Shown piece by piece: positions 8,745 to 16,937 of a DNA stretch of 64,000 bases (positions are counted from its first letter, which is position 1; every line of letters begins with the position of its first letter). Below the pieces are notes generated by a model. That model did no database searches, had not been told where the DNA came from, and saw only the letters and a program-made list of their open reading frames with translations. A program made the translations under genes and the position numbers. Source of the DNA: Herbiconiux sp. SALV-R1 (GTDB lineage Bacteria > Actinomycetota > Actinomycetes > Actinomycetales > Microbacteriaceae); the NCBI RefSeq assembly GCF_013113715.1, contig NZ_CP053344.1, positions 4,092,001-4,156,000 of the forward strand, written 5' to 3'.

Positions 8745-9953
8745 ATGGAGGCTTCTGCTGCGTGGGCCGGGGTCGCATACGAAACCCGCCCCTGGCACCG
8801 CGACCCCGATGCGGTGGGGTCGCGTCGTGCCGTGCGCGGTGCGTCAGGGCCGTATTCGGCGGCGATTCCCCCTTTCATCGCTCGCTCATCGGTCGAGCTC
8901 CCTTCTGAAGCCGCAGCGTTGCTCGACGACGCAACCAGCGAACTCACCCGCTTCGACGCCGAGGTGGGTCTAGTGGCGGCACCCTTCTCCGCCATCCTGT
9001 TGCGCACCGAGAGTGCGTCGAGCTCGGAGGTGGAGAACATCACCTCGAGCGCCAAGCAGCTCGCGCTCGCCGAAATCGGGGAGTCGGGCTCGGGCAACGC
9101 GCGACTCGTCGTGGGGAACGTGCGAGCGATGACCGCCGCGATCGACCTGGCCGACCGCCTCGACGTCGACTCGGTGATCAGGATGCACGAGGCCCTCCTG
9201 GAGCATCATGCGCCCGACATCGTGGGCCGGTGGCGTGACCAGCAGGTCTGGATCGGTGGGGGCGGCCTCTCTCCACATCGGGCCGCGTTCGTGCCGCCGC
9301 ACGCCGAGCGGGTACCCGAGTTGATGGGCGACCTCATGTCGTTCAGCCAGCGCACCGACCTCCCGGTGCTCGCCCAGGTGGCGATCGCCCACGCGCAGTT
9401 CGAGACCATCCACCCGTTCCCTGATGGGAACGGGCGCACGGGGCGTGCCCTCGTGCAGGGCATGCTGCGTGCCGGTCGTGTGACCCGCACCGTCACCGTG
9501 CCCGTCTCGGCGGGGCTGCTGAGCGATCTGCCTGCCTACTTCGGAGCCCTGACCGCCTACCGCGACGGCGATCTGATGCCCCTGTTCGAGGTCTTCTCCG
9601 AAGCATCCTTCGCCGCCGTGCGGAACGGGCGCCGGCTCGTCGCAGAACTGCAGGATGTTCGGGCGCGCTGGGAGTCAGTGATCGCGGCCAGGGTGGATTC
9701 GTCGGTGTACCGGCTCATGTCCGACCTGCTGAGACGGCCGGTGACCACGACACGCATCGCGGCCGCCGAGCTCGGTGTCAGCATCGTCACCGCTCAGAAC
9801 GGCATCGACAGACTGGTCGAAGCGGGAGTGCTCGAGCAGGCGGGCGGCGGCCAGAGGTATCGGCGCTGGGCTGCCCCCGAGGTGCTGCAGGCGCTCGACG
9901 CCTTCGCGGCCCGTGCCGCACGCGGGACGGGGCGCGTGGCTCCGAGCGCCTGA
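8745..9953 (+). CDS. Fic family protein with C-terminal winged helix
   Basis: A 402-residue Fic-domain protein that probably transfers AMP from ATP to a target hydroxyl. The full active motif HPFPDGNGRTGR is present at residues 223-234, with the catalytic His and both Arg. A Fic_N-type region precedes it, and the C terminus (about 330-400) reads as a winged helix (ATTRIAAAELGVSIVTAQN). This Fic_N-Fic-HTH layout is widespread in bacteria and often autoregulated. I do not see a clear (S/T)xxxE(G/N) inhibitory helix and no separate antitoxin gene adjoins it. The AT-rich promoter differs from the surrounding composition. Confidence 0.92.
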   Translation: MEASAAWAGVAYETRPWHRDPDAVGSRRAVRGASGPYSAAIPPFIARSSVELPSEAAALLDDATSELTRFDAEVGLVAAPFSAILLRTESASSSEVENITSSAKQLALAEIGESGSGNARLVVGNVRAMTAAIDLADRLDVDSVIRMHEALLEHHAPDIVGRWRDQQVWIGGGGLSPHRAAFVPPHAERVPELMGDLMSFSQRTDLPVLAQVAIAHAQFETIHPFPDGNGRTGRALVQGMLRAGRVTRTVTVPVSAGLLSDLPAYFGALTAYRDGDLMPLFEVFSEASFAAVRNGRRLVAELQDVRARWESVIAARVDSSVYRLMSDLLRRPVTTTRIAAAELGVSIVTAQNGIDRLVEAGVLEQAGGGQRYRRWAAPEVLQALDAFAARAARGTGRVAPSA

Positions 9954-10008
9954 GTGCGGCGGGCGGGGGCCACTCGGCTGTGTCGGATGCTGTTCGAACG
10001 TTGACCGG

Positions 10009-10662
10009 TCAGCCCCGGGTGGGGGAGGCGGCGCAGGCCAGGGCGGGGGCGGGGAGGCTGCCGGGGCCCGGGAGGTCGGGGAGCAGGAGGGCGGGGGCCG
10101 AGGAGATCTGGGTGGTGGTGCCGCTCAGGGAGCGGAGGGCGCCGTCGAAGGTGTCTCGGGTGGGGTCGGTGGTGGTGGCCCAGGCGACGAGGTGGGGGTC
10201 GCTGGAGGTGCCGGTCGGGAGGGTGCCGACGAGGAGCCAGACGGCGTGCTCGGGGTCGGGGGCCGCGGTGAGGGAGAGCATGGTGAAGGGGTCGCCCTCG
10301 GGGTGGTAGCTCGGGCGGGTCATGGTCGCGTTCACGGCGGCGAGGGTGGCGGCGGAGGCGGGTTGGCAGGCGGGGGTGGACGAGTCGGCGCCGTCGAGGG
10401 CGGAGGAGCGGCCGGCGTCGGGGTCGGTGCTTGCGTCGGTGTCGGTGGCCGCGTCGGTGCCGGTGCCCGCTTCTGCGTCGGCGTGACTGCCGGCGTTGGC
10501 GGCGGCGGCCGGAGGAGTGGGCGACGCTGAGGCGGTGGACTGTGCGGATGCGGCGGGCAGTGATGCGTCGGCGGGCTGCGGTGTGCATCCACTCAGCCCG
10601 ACGACCAGCACGGCGAGAACCATCGTGCTTGCTGCCGCGCCCGTCCGATGTGCTCGGCGCAT
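10009..10662 (-). CDS. Putative lipoprotein of unknown function
   Basis: A 217-residue exported protein. I start it at ATG 10662, preceded by GGGAGG, because this gives a clean lipoprotein signal: basic start MRRAHRTG, hydrophobic core and lipobox LSGC. The frame is open further upstream but without signal features. Residues 30-110 are a low-complexity Ala/Thr/Asp spacer. The C-terminal region, with LTAAPDPEHAVWLLVGTLP, is the only folded-looking part. I do not recognise a family. It is divergent from the gene at 10781. Confidence 0.7.
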   Translation of the reverse strand: MRRAHRTGAAASTMVLAVLVVGLSGCTPQPADASLPAASAQSTASASPTPPAAAANAGSHADAEAGTGTDAATDTDASTDPDAGRSSALDGADSSTPACQPASAATLAAVNATMTRPSYHPEGDPFTMLSLTAAPDPEHAVWLLVGTLPTGTSSDPHLVAWATTTDPTRDTFDGALRSLSGTTTQISSAPALLLPDLPGPGSLPAPALACAASPTRG

Positions 10663-10756
10663 CGTCCCACCCCTCCCGCGCCCCGAATGCGCTGGTGCGG
10701 GCAGGCTACTCCGTCGGGTGTGGGACCTGCGTTCCCAAACCGAGGAAGGCACCCCC

Positions 10757-10778
10757 GTGTCCCCCTCATAGGGGACAC
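10757..10778. promoter_or_regulatory. Perfect 8-bp hairpin before the start codon of the amidase lipoprotein gene
   Basis: GTGTCCCC and GGGGACAC flank CTCATA. The right arm holds GGGGA, the only plausible ribosome site for ATG 10781 five bases later. It may sequester that site in the mRNA, or be an operator shared with the divergent gene. Confidence 0.5.
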
Positions 10779-10780
10779 AA

Positions 10781-11719
10781 ATGTTGATGTGTTCGTATGA
10801 GGAGATGACGACGCAGCTCACCCGAAGGTCCCTGTTCACCGGCGCACTCGCCGCGACGGCACTGGCTCTCGCGGGGTGCGCGACCGACTCCACGAGTGGC
10901 TCCGCGAACGGCTCGGCGTCGGCGAACGGTGGCGGTGCCGATGCCGCCGCCGCGGGCGAGCGGGTATCGGTGGCATCGGTGACGCCCGCCGTGGGAGCGC
11001 TCGCCGGGTCGACCGAGGTGACCGTGTCGGGGGCCGGGTTCCGGGGTGACGCGGCAGTCGCATCCGTTCAGTTCGGCACCGAGGCCGCGACCGCGTTCAC
11101 CGTGGTCGACGACACCACGATCACGCTCACCACCCCCGCCGCCTACAACTTCGCGATGGGGGCCGTGCCGGTGACCGTCACGCTCGACGACGGGTCGCAG
11201 GTGGTGGCGGATGCTGCCTACAGCTACGAGGTGCAGACCCCGGTCGACGCGCAGATGCAGTACGCCTTCACCTACTGGCAGCACTACAACCTTGCCGAGT
11301 GGGGCGAGTTCCCCGACAACGACTGCGGCAACTTCGTGAACCAGACCATGCTGCAGCGCGGTTGGGTGCAGAACGAGGACTGGTACAGCGACTACGTGGC
11401 GACGGGCGACTACAGCTACAGCTGGATCCGCGGCAACCAGATGAACGACTACTACGCCTCCCGCCCCGACACCACGCGCTTCGAGTTCGACGACCGCTCG
11501 GAGCTCAAGATCGGCGACGTCGTGATGTTCGACTGGGATCCGCAGAACGACAACGGCGTCGACCACACCATGATGATCTCGAAGGTGACGAACAACCCCG
11601 ACGGCACCATCTCGATCGCCATGGTCGGCCACACCCTCGACGCCACCTACCGCGACCTCGACTACGCCGTCACCGTCGAGAAGCCCGGCGGCACCGCCCA
11701 CTTCTGGAGCATCGCGTAG
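10781..11719 (+). CDS. Exported lipoprotein with IPT/TIG and amidase-like domains
   Basis: A 312-residue protein with a signal carrying twin arginines (TRRSLFTGALAATALALAGC), ending in a lipobox. An IPT/TIG Ig-like module spans about residues 65-150 (SVTPAVGALAGSTEVTVSGAGF). The C-terminal half matches the putative amidase domain (Amidase_6, papain-like): YAFTYWQHYN, then DCGNFVNQTMLQRGW with the candidate nucleophile Cys, and VDHTMMIS with the candidate His. The start is uncertain: ATG 10781 has GGGGA upstream, while ATG 10805 would begin directly at MTTQLTRRS but has no spacing from its GAGGAG. Cell-wall hydrolysis is inferred, not shown. Confidence 0.8.
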   Translation: MLMCSYEEMTTQLTRRSLFTGALAATALALAGCATDSTSGSANGSASANGGGADAAAAGERVSVASVTPAVGALAGSTEVTVSGAGFRGDAAVASVQFGTEAATAFTVVDDTTITLTTPAAYNFAMGAVPVTVTLDDGSQVVADAAYSYEVQTPVDAQMQYAFTYWQHYNLAEWGEFPDNDCGNFVNQTMLQRGWVQNEDWYSDYVATGDYSYSWIRGNQMNDYYASRPDTTRFEFDDRSELKIGDVVMFDWDPQNDNGVDHTMMISKVTNNPDGTISIAMVGHTLDATYRDLDYAVTVEKPGGTAHFWSIA

Positions 11720-11785
11720 CCGGAGAGGGCTTGACGGATGCTCGGGGCGGCGCCACCGGGCGTCTCAGGTCTCAGCTCAGCGGGC

Positions 11786-12796
11786 TCAGCTGAGCGGCTT
11801 CGACTCGCGCAGGATGCCGGCCAGCTCGGTCATGTGCTGCGCCTGGGAGTGGTAGTCGAGAGCCGCGCCGACCCAGCCGTCGTGCACCTGGCCGGCCGCG
11901 ATGGCCGGGTGGGAGGCGAAGGTGGGCTGCTGCAGCAGCTCGGCCTCCTGGAAGCCCTCGTTGTTCACCAGCAGCACGTCGCCGGTCATCATCTGGCCCG
12001 CGTTCTCCCAGCTGTAGATGTCCCAGTAGTAGTAGCCGTCGGGGTTGAGGTTCGTGAAGGTCACGCCCAGCTCGCTGTAGAGCTCGGTCTCCGGCTCGTC
12101 CTGCGGCTTGGTGACGTAGACGCCGTCGGCGTCGGCGTACATCTGGGTGACCTCGACGTCGCTCTCTGCGGCCGCGGCGGTGAGCTCGGCCGAGGCGGCG
12201 TCGAACTCCTCCTTCGCCGCGGCGATGGTGGCGGGGTCGGCACCGAGGTCTTCGGCGAGCCCGGCCAGCTCCTCAATCACGTCGAGACCCTTGCCGCCCA
12301 CCTCGATCGCCACGACGGGGGCGATCTTCTCGAGCTGCTCCTGCTGCTCGACGTCAGCGAAGGCGTAGTACGGGCCGTCGGTGTTGAGGGTGCCCTCGCG
12401 GTCGGTGGGGTAGATGCCGGTGACGATGAGGTCGGGGGCGGCCTCGGCGAGTGCCTCGAGGTCGATCTCGCCGTAGCTGTTGCCCACGATGGCGGCGTCG
12501 GAGATGTCGTACTCGTCGAAGCGGGTGTCGGAGGCCACGTCGAAGCGGCCGAACAGGGCCACCGGGTCGATGCCGTAGCTCAGGAGGCCGAGGGCGTAGT
12601 CGGTGTAGCTGGCGATGCGCTCGGGCGTGTGGTCGAGGGTGACCGTGGTGCCGGTGGCGTCGGTGTAGCTCCACTCGCCCTCGCCGGCTGCCGAGGTGTC
12701 GCTCGAGGCGGAGGATGCGCATCCTGCCAGCGTGGCGAGTGCCACAGCGGGGGCGATGAACAGAACGGATCGTCGGAGTGCGGCTGATGTTTTCAC
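11786..12796 (-). CDS. Iron-siderophore ABC transporter substrate-binding lipoprotein
   Basis: A 336-residue type III periplasmic-binding lipoprotein (FecB/FepB/BtuF-like). It starts at GTG 12796 and has the lipobox LAGC near residue 26. The core shows TVTLDHTPERIASYTDYALGLLSYGIDP and DLIVTGIYPTDRE, typical of ferric-siderophore binders. It lies directly downstream of the ATPase gene of the same importer, but a DtxR box fills the 25-base gap, so it has its own iron-controlled promoter. No ribosome site precedes the GTG; the -10 TAACCT inside the box ends seven bases before it, which suggests a leaderless message. Confidence 0.93.
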   Translation of the reverse strand: MKTSAALRRSVLFIAPAVALATLAGCASSASSDTSAAGEGEWSYTDATGTTVTLDHTPERIASYTDYALGLLSYGIDPVALFGRFDVASDTRFDEYDISDAAIVGNSYGEIDLEALAEAAPDLIVTGIYPTDREGTLNTDGPYYAFADVEQQEQLEKIAPVVAIEVGGKGLDVIEELAGLAEDLGADPATIAAAKEEFDAASAELTAAAAESDVEVTQMYADADGVYVTKPQDEPETELYSELGVTFTNLNPDGYYYWDIYSWENAGQMMTGDVLLVNNEGFQEAELLQQPTFASHPAIAAGQVHDGWVGAALDYHSQAQHMTELAGILRESKPLS

Positions 12797-12801
12797 GGAA
12801 C

Positions 12802-12820
12802 TTAGGTTAGCCGATCCTAA
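12802..12820 (-). promoter_or_regulatory. DtxR/IdeR iron box before the siderophore-binding protein gene
   Basis: The 19-base palindrome TTAGGTTAGCCGATCCTAA (plus strand) closely matches the DtxR consensus TTAGGTTAGGCTAACCTAA. On the minus strand it contains a -10 sequence TAACCT positioned for the GTG at 12796, so Fe(II)-loaded repressor would block the polymerase directly. Confidence 0.88.
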
Positions 12821-12821
12821 G

Positions 12822-13919
12822 TCACGAAACGGTATCGACCGCCGGAACGATGAGCGGAGTCCCCGATGCGGGGTCGGGAACGACCATCGCGTCGAGGTCG
12901 AACGCGGCCCGGAGCACCTCGGGGGTGAGCACCTCCCAGGGCGTGCCGTCGGCGATGACGCGCCCCTGCCCCACGACGACGAGCCGGTCGGAGAACCTGC
13001 CCGCGAGGCTGAGGTCGTGCAGCACCATCACGACGGTGGCGCCGCGCTCGCGGTTGATCGTGCGCACCAGGCGCAGCACGTCGAGCTGGTGGCTGAGGTC
13101 GAGGAACGTCGTCGGTTCGTCGAGCAGGATGATCGGCGACTGCTGGGCGAGCACGAGGGCGATCCAGGCGCGCTGCAGCTGCCCGCCCGAGAGGGAGGCG
13201 GCGTCGCGGTCGGCGAGCTCGAGGAGTCCGGTGTCGGCGAGTGCGGCATCCGTGATGCGGGAGTCCTCCGGGGTCCAGGGCCGGAACAGGCTCTGGTGCG
13301 GGTGGCGCCCGCGCGATACCAGGTCGCGCACCGAGGTCGCCGAGGGCGTGAGCGGCTTCTGCGGCAGGATCGCCAGGCGCCGCGCCACGTCGCGCGCCGA
13401 CAGCTTGCGCATCGGGGCGCCCTCGAGATGCACGCTGCCCTCGGTGGGGGCGAGGAGCCGGCCGAACGCCTTCAGCAGCGTCGACTTGCCGCTGCCGTTG
13501 GCGCCGATGAGGGTGGTGACCTCGCCCTCGGTGATGCTGAGGTCGAGGCCCTCGAAGACGGGGGCGCGTTCGTAGGTGAGGGTGACGCCGCGCACCTCGA
13601 GGGCGGGGGTGGGCGGGGTCGGCGGTGCGGCGGGGGCGGGCGCTGGGGCTGCGGTCGCTGCCGCTGGCGCGATTGCTCCGGATGCGGGGGTCGCTCTGGT
13701 CTCGGGGGTTGCTCCGGTCGCAGGGGTCGCTCTGGTCTCGGGGTTCGCTCCGGTCGCTGCGGTCGCTCCGGATGCGGGGGTGGCTCTGGACGCCCCGGCC
13801 GCTGCGGTCGCGGGGGTCACTCCGGTCGTGGGGGTCGTGGGGGTCGCTCCAGTCTCGGGGGTCGCTCCGGTCTCGGGGGTCGCTCCGCGTGTCGGGGGTG
13901 CTGCGGGTGGTCGGGTCAT
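12822..13919 (-). CDS. Iron-siderophore ABC transporter ATP-binding protein with repetitive N-terminal extension
   Basis: A 365-residue FepC/FhuC-type ATPase that powers siderophore import. The ATPase begins near residue 106 with LEVRGVTLTYERAPVFEGL; Walker A GANGSGKST is at about 139-147, the signature is LSGGQLQRAWIAL and Walker B is IILLDEPTTFLDL. ATG 13919 overlaps the permease stop as ATGA (13916-13919), which supports it as the start. This gives an unusual extension of about 105 Ala/Thr/Pro residues (GATPETGATPETG and similar) coded by an 18-base tandem repeat. Family members normally have about 260 residues and no such tail. A GTG at residue 109 could be an internal start but has no ribosome site. 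Confidence 0.92.
   Translation of the reverse strand: MTRPPAAPPTRGATPETGATPETGATPTTPTTGVTPATAAAGASRATPASGATAATGANPETRATPATGATPETRATPASGAIAPAAATAAPAPAPAAPPTPPTPALEVRGVTLTYERAPVFEGLDLSITEGEVTTLIGANGSGKSTLLKAFGRLLAPTEGSVHLEGAPMRKLSARDVARRLAILPQKPLTPSATSVRDLVSRGRHPHQSLFRPWTPEDSRITDAALADTGLLELADRDAASLSGGQLQRAWIALVLAQQSPIILLDEPTTFLDLSHQLDVLRLVRTINRERGATVVMVLHDLSLAGRFSDRLVVVGQGRVIADGTPWEVLTPEVLRAAFDLDAMVVPDPASGTPLIVPAVDTVS
13681..13896. repeat. 18-bp tandem repeat inside the siderophore ATPase gene
   Basis: Degenerate copies of a unit close to GGTCGCTCCGGTCTCGGG (plus strand) run in tandem. Because the unit is a multiple of three, the minus strand reads as repeats of TPETGA and TPATGA. Copy number could vary between strains without breaking the frame. 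Confidence 0.8.
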
Positions 13920-14947
13920 GACGAGGTCTCCCGGTTCTTGCGTCGGGTCAGCAGCCAGATGAGGTAGGGGGCGCCGATGACGGCGGTGACGATGCCGACG
14001 GGCGTCTCGCCGGGCAGCACCCCGCGCGCGAACGCGTCGCCGCCCGCGACGATGACGGCACCCATCAGTGCGGAGGCGATGAGCGGCGGGCGCCCCACCC
14101 CCGCCAGGCGCAACGCGATCTGCGGGGCCGCGAAGGCGACGAAGCCGACCGGCCCGGCCGCCGACACTGCCGCGGCCGTGAGCAGCACCGCGCAGGCGAT
14201 GACGAGCATCCGGTGCCGTTGGATGGCGACGCCGAGGCCGACCGCCATCTCCTCGCCGAGCTGGCCGATGTCGAGCTTCGATGACTGCAGGAGCGCGATC
14301 GGCGTGATGACGACGAGTGCCGCCAGCACCGGCCAGACGCTCGCCCACGAGATGCCCGAGAGCGACCCGACCAGCCACTGCGACGCCGCCTGGGCGTCGG
14401 TGATGCGGGCGCGCGAGATGAGGAAGTTCGTCACGCCCATGAGCGCCGCCGTGGCGCCGATGCCGATGAGCACGAGGCGGTAGCTGTCGACCCCGCCGCG
14501 CCAGGCGAGACCGTAGACGATGAGCGCGGCGCCGATGGCGCCCAGCGCGGCGACGACCGGGAGGCCGAGGCTGAGCAGGCCCGCCCCGACGGCGTAGCTG
14601 CCGCCGCCGAGCACGATCGCCGCGACTGCGCCGAGTGCCGCGCCGGAGGTGACGCCGAGGATGTCGGGGGTGGCGAGCGGGTTGCGCGCGAAGGTCTGGG
14701 TGAGGGCGCCCGCGAGACCGAGCGCCGCGCCGACGAGGAGGCCGCCGAGCACCCGCGGCATCCTGAGGTCGAACACCACGAGCTGCTGCCCGCTCGAACC
14801 GCCGCCGGTGAGGGTGACGACGACGTCGCCGATGGTGAGGGAGGAGGAGCCCACGACGATGCCGACGAGGCCCGCGGTGACGGCGGCGGCGAGGCAGGCG
14901 AGGGTGACGATGACGACGCGCCCGCTCCAGAGTCTGCGGTCGATCAC
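13916..14947 (-). CDS. Iron-siderophore ABC transporter permease (FecD-like)
   Basis: A 343-residue membrane permease of the FecCD family with about nine or ten helices. It starts at GTG 14947, overlapping the upstream permease stop as GTGA (14944-14947). Family signatures are present: RMPRVLGGLLVGAALGLAGALTQ, then RNPLATPDILGVTSGAALGA, and the coupling region GPVGFVAFAAPQIALRLAGV. The C terminus reads GAPYLIWLLTRRKNRETSS. It pairs with the next permease to form the channel through which siderophore reaches the cytoplasm. Confidence 0.93.
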   Translation of the reverse strand: MIDRRLWSGRVVIVTLACLAAAVTAGLVGIVVGSSSLTIGDVVVTLTGGGSSGQQLVVFDLRMPRVLGGLLVGAALGLAGALTQTFARNPLATPDILGVTSGAALGAVAAIVLGGGSYAVGAGLLSLGLPVVAALGAIGAALIVYGLAWRGGVDSYRLVLIGIGATAALMGVTNFLISRARITDAQAASQWLVGSLSGISWASVWPVLAALVVITPIALLQSSKLDIGQLGEEMAVGLGVAIQRHRMLVIACAVLLTAAAVSAAGPVGFVAFAAPQIALRLAGVGRPPLIASALMGAVIVAGGDAFARGVLPGETPVGIVTAVIGAPYLIWLLTRRKNRETSS

Positions 14948-16014
14948 AGGGCGGCGATCCTTCCGCGGCGCACGATGGCGATGAACGCGATGCCGCCGAC
15001 CACGGCGAGCACGACGCCGACGGGAACCTCCGCGAGGCCGCCGATGAGCCGCCCGATGACGTCGCAGACGAGCAGCACGATGGCGCCGATGAGACCGGAT
15101 GCGGGCAGCAACCAGTGATGATCGCTGCCCACCAGACGGCGGGCGATGTGCGGGGCGGTGAGCCCGATGAAGCCGATGGGGCCGGTGACCGCCACGGCGC
15201 TCGCGGTGAGCAGGGTGATGGCGGCGAGCCCGACGAGGCGAGCGCGGAGCAGGTTCTCGCCCAGCCCGTGCGCGAGCTCGGTGCCGAGGGCGAGGCTGTT
15301 GAGCGAGCGCACGTTGGCGGCCGCGCAGACGAGCCCGACGAGGGCGAACACGGCGGCGATGCCGGCGCCGTCGAGGGTGCGGCCCGAGAGCGAGCCGACG
15401 ACCCAGATGCGGTAGGCGGCGAGGGTGGTCTCGTCGGCGAGCACGAGGTACGAGGTGAGCGCCACGAGCAGGGCCGAGACGGCGGTGCCGGCGATGGCGA
15501 GCGGCACGGGGCTCGCGAGCCCGCGGCCGAGTGCGGCGACCCCGAACACGACGACGCTCGCCACGAGGGCGCCCGCCAGCGCGAGCCAGAGCGTGACGAA
15601 GACGGATGCGGTGCCGAAGACGTACACGCCGATCACGACAGCGAGGGTGGCGCCCGCCGAGACCCCGAAGATGCCGGGGTCGGCGAGCGGGTTGCGGGTC
15701 TGACCCTGCATGACGGCGCCCGCGATGCCGAGGCACGCGCCCACCAGGAGTCCGAGCACCGTGCGGGGGACGCGCGAACCCCAGACGACGGCACCGGGGT
15801 CGTCGGAGGGGTCGAGCAGGGCGCGCACCACGGCGCCCGCGTCGATGAGGTTGCTGCCGAGCAGCAGGCTGAGGGCGGTGGCGGCGAGGACGCCGAGCGC
15901 GAGCAGCGCGAGCACCACGGGGCGCGACAGGGCCCGCGGGCGCGGGCGCAGGCGCGGGCGTTCGTGCGCGGTCGCCGCAGTCTCCGGTCGCTTCAGGGTC
16001 TCGCTGGGCACCAT
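14944..16014 (-). CDS. Iron-siderophore ABC transporter permease (FecC-like)
   Basis: A 356-residue FecCD-family permease, first gene of the permease-permease-ATPase operon. It starts at ATG 16014, two bases downstream of a DtxR box. It has RVPRTVLGLLVGACLGIAGAVMQ, then RNPLADPGIFGVSAGATLAV, and GPIGFIGLTAPHIARRLVG. It is a paralogue of the permease that follows and overlaps it by four bases. About nine transmembrane helices are visible. The importer should be induced under iron starvation. Confidence 0.93.
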   Translation of the reverse strand: MVPSETLKRPETAATAHERPRLRPRPRALSRPVVLALLALGVLAATALSLLLGSNLIDAGAVVRALLDPSDDPGAVVWGSRVPRTVLGLLVGACLGIAGAVMQGQTRNPLADPGIFGVSAGATLAVVIGVYVFGTASVFVTLWLALAGALVASVVVFGVAALGRGLASPVPLAIAGTAVSALLVALTSYLVLADETTLAAYRIWVVGSLSGRTLDGAGIAAVFALVGLVCAAANVRSLNSLALGTELAHGLGENLLRARLVGLAAITLLTASAVAVTGPIGFIGLTAPHIARRLVGSDHHWLLPASGLIGAIVLLVCDVIGRLIGGLAEVPVGVVLAVVGGIAFIAIVRRGRIAAL

Positions 16015-16015
16015 G

Positions 16016-16034
16016 TAAGCGTAGCCTCACCTAA
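16016..16034 (-). promoter_or_regulatory. DtxR/IdeR iron box before the siderophore permease operon
   Basis: Read on the minus strand, TTAGGTGAGGCTACGCTTA matches the 19-base DtxR palindrome in most positions and ends one base before ATG 16014. The near-contact with the start codon suggests a very short or absent leader. Confidence 0.82.
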
Positions 16035-16068
16035 GACATTTGTCTCAGCGGGCCCCTGCACGCACGTT

Positions 16069-16118
16069 GGTCGCGCAAACTGCTCCCTCGAGCGCGAATG
16101 CGAGCACTTTGCGCGACC
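16069..16118. repeat. 50-bp intergenic palindrome
   Basis: GGTCGCGCAAACTGCTC (left) pairs with GAGCACTTTGCGCGACC (right) with one or two bulges. It lies between the siderophore operon promoter and the 3' end of the SDR gene. Only one copy is seen here. It could act as a terminator for neither neighbour in particular, so a REP-like element is more likely. Confidence 0.6.
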
Positions 16119-16150
16119 GAAGTGAGGTGGGTGCGCGACCGGGCGGGGGG

Positions 16151-16906
16151 TCAGGTGGCGGCGGGGCGGAGGCGGAGGTTCTGCATGCCGCCGTCGACGG
16201 CGAGGGAGGTGCCGGTGGTGGAGCCCGCGCGCGGGCTCGCGAGGTACGCGACGGCCTCGGCGACCTCGGCGGCGGTGACGAGGCGGCCGTGGGGCTGGCG
16301 GGCGTCGAGGGCGGCGCGCTCGGCGACGGGGTCGTCGGCGGCGTCGAGGAGGCGGGCCACCCAGGGGGTGTCGGCGGTGCCCGGGCTGACGCAGTTCACC
16401 CGCACGCCCTCGCGCAGGTGGTCGGCGGCCATCGCTCGGGTGAGCGAGAGCACCGCACCCTTCGACGCCGAGTACAGCGCGCGCTGCGGCAGACCCGCGG
16501 TCGCCGCGATCGAGCAGGTGTTGACGATCGCCGCCGACGGCGACTCGCGCAGCAGGGGCAGGGCCGCGCGGCTCACCCGCGCGAGACCCACCACGTTCAC
16601 GTCGAACACGCGATGCCACTCGTCGTCGGGGTTGTCTTCGACCGACCCCGCCGCGCCGATTCCCGCGTTGTTGACCAGGATGTCGAGCCTGCCGAACCGC
16701 TCGGCCACCGCCTCCACCGCCCGCCGCACCGACGCGTCGTCGGCCACGTCGGCGACCACCCCGAAGTGCTCGGGAGCGGCCGCGCTGATGTCGCGGTCGA
16801 GCACGGCGACGGATGCGCCGCCCTCCGCCAGCCGATCGGCGATCGCCGCCCCGATTCCCGACGCGCCACCCGTGACGATGGCGACGAGCCCCGCGAACTC
16901 CTGCAT
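16151..16906 (-). CDS. SDR oxidoreductase, probable 2-keto-3-deoxy-L-fuconate dehydrogenase
   Basis: A 251-residue short-chain dehydrogenase. The cofactor motif TGGASGIG is at about residues 12-19, followed by VLDRD, which favours NAD. NNAG and the catalytic Ser plus YSASK are intact. [14 protein letters not shown] is typical of dehydrogenases in the oxidative L-fucose/L-rhamnose pathways. It lies 31 bases after the FAH-family hydrolase gene on the same strand, so the two are probably cotranscribed. In that pathway it would oxidise 2-keto-3-deoxy-L-fuconate to the 2,4-diketo acid; L-fucose dehydrogenase is the alternative. Confidence 0.87.
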   Translation of the reverse strand: MQEFAGLVAIVTGGASGIGAAIADRLAEGGASVAVLDRDISAAAPEHFGVVADVADDASVRRAVEAVAERFGRLDILVNNAGIGAAGSVEDNPDDEWHRVFDVNVVGLARVSRAALPLLRESPSAAIVNTCSIAATAGLPQRALYSASKGAVLSLTRAMAADHLREGVRVNCVSPGTADTPWVARLLDAADDPVAERAALDARQPHGRLVTAAEVAEAVAYLASPRAGSTTGTSLAVDGGMQNLRLRPAAT

Positions 16907-16937
16907 GCCGCTCCCTCTCTCCCTGCGCCCGCCGCGC

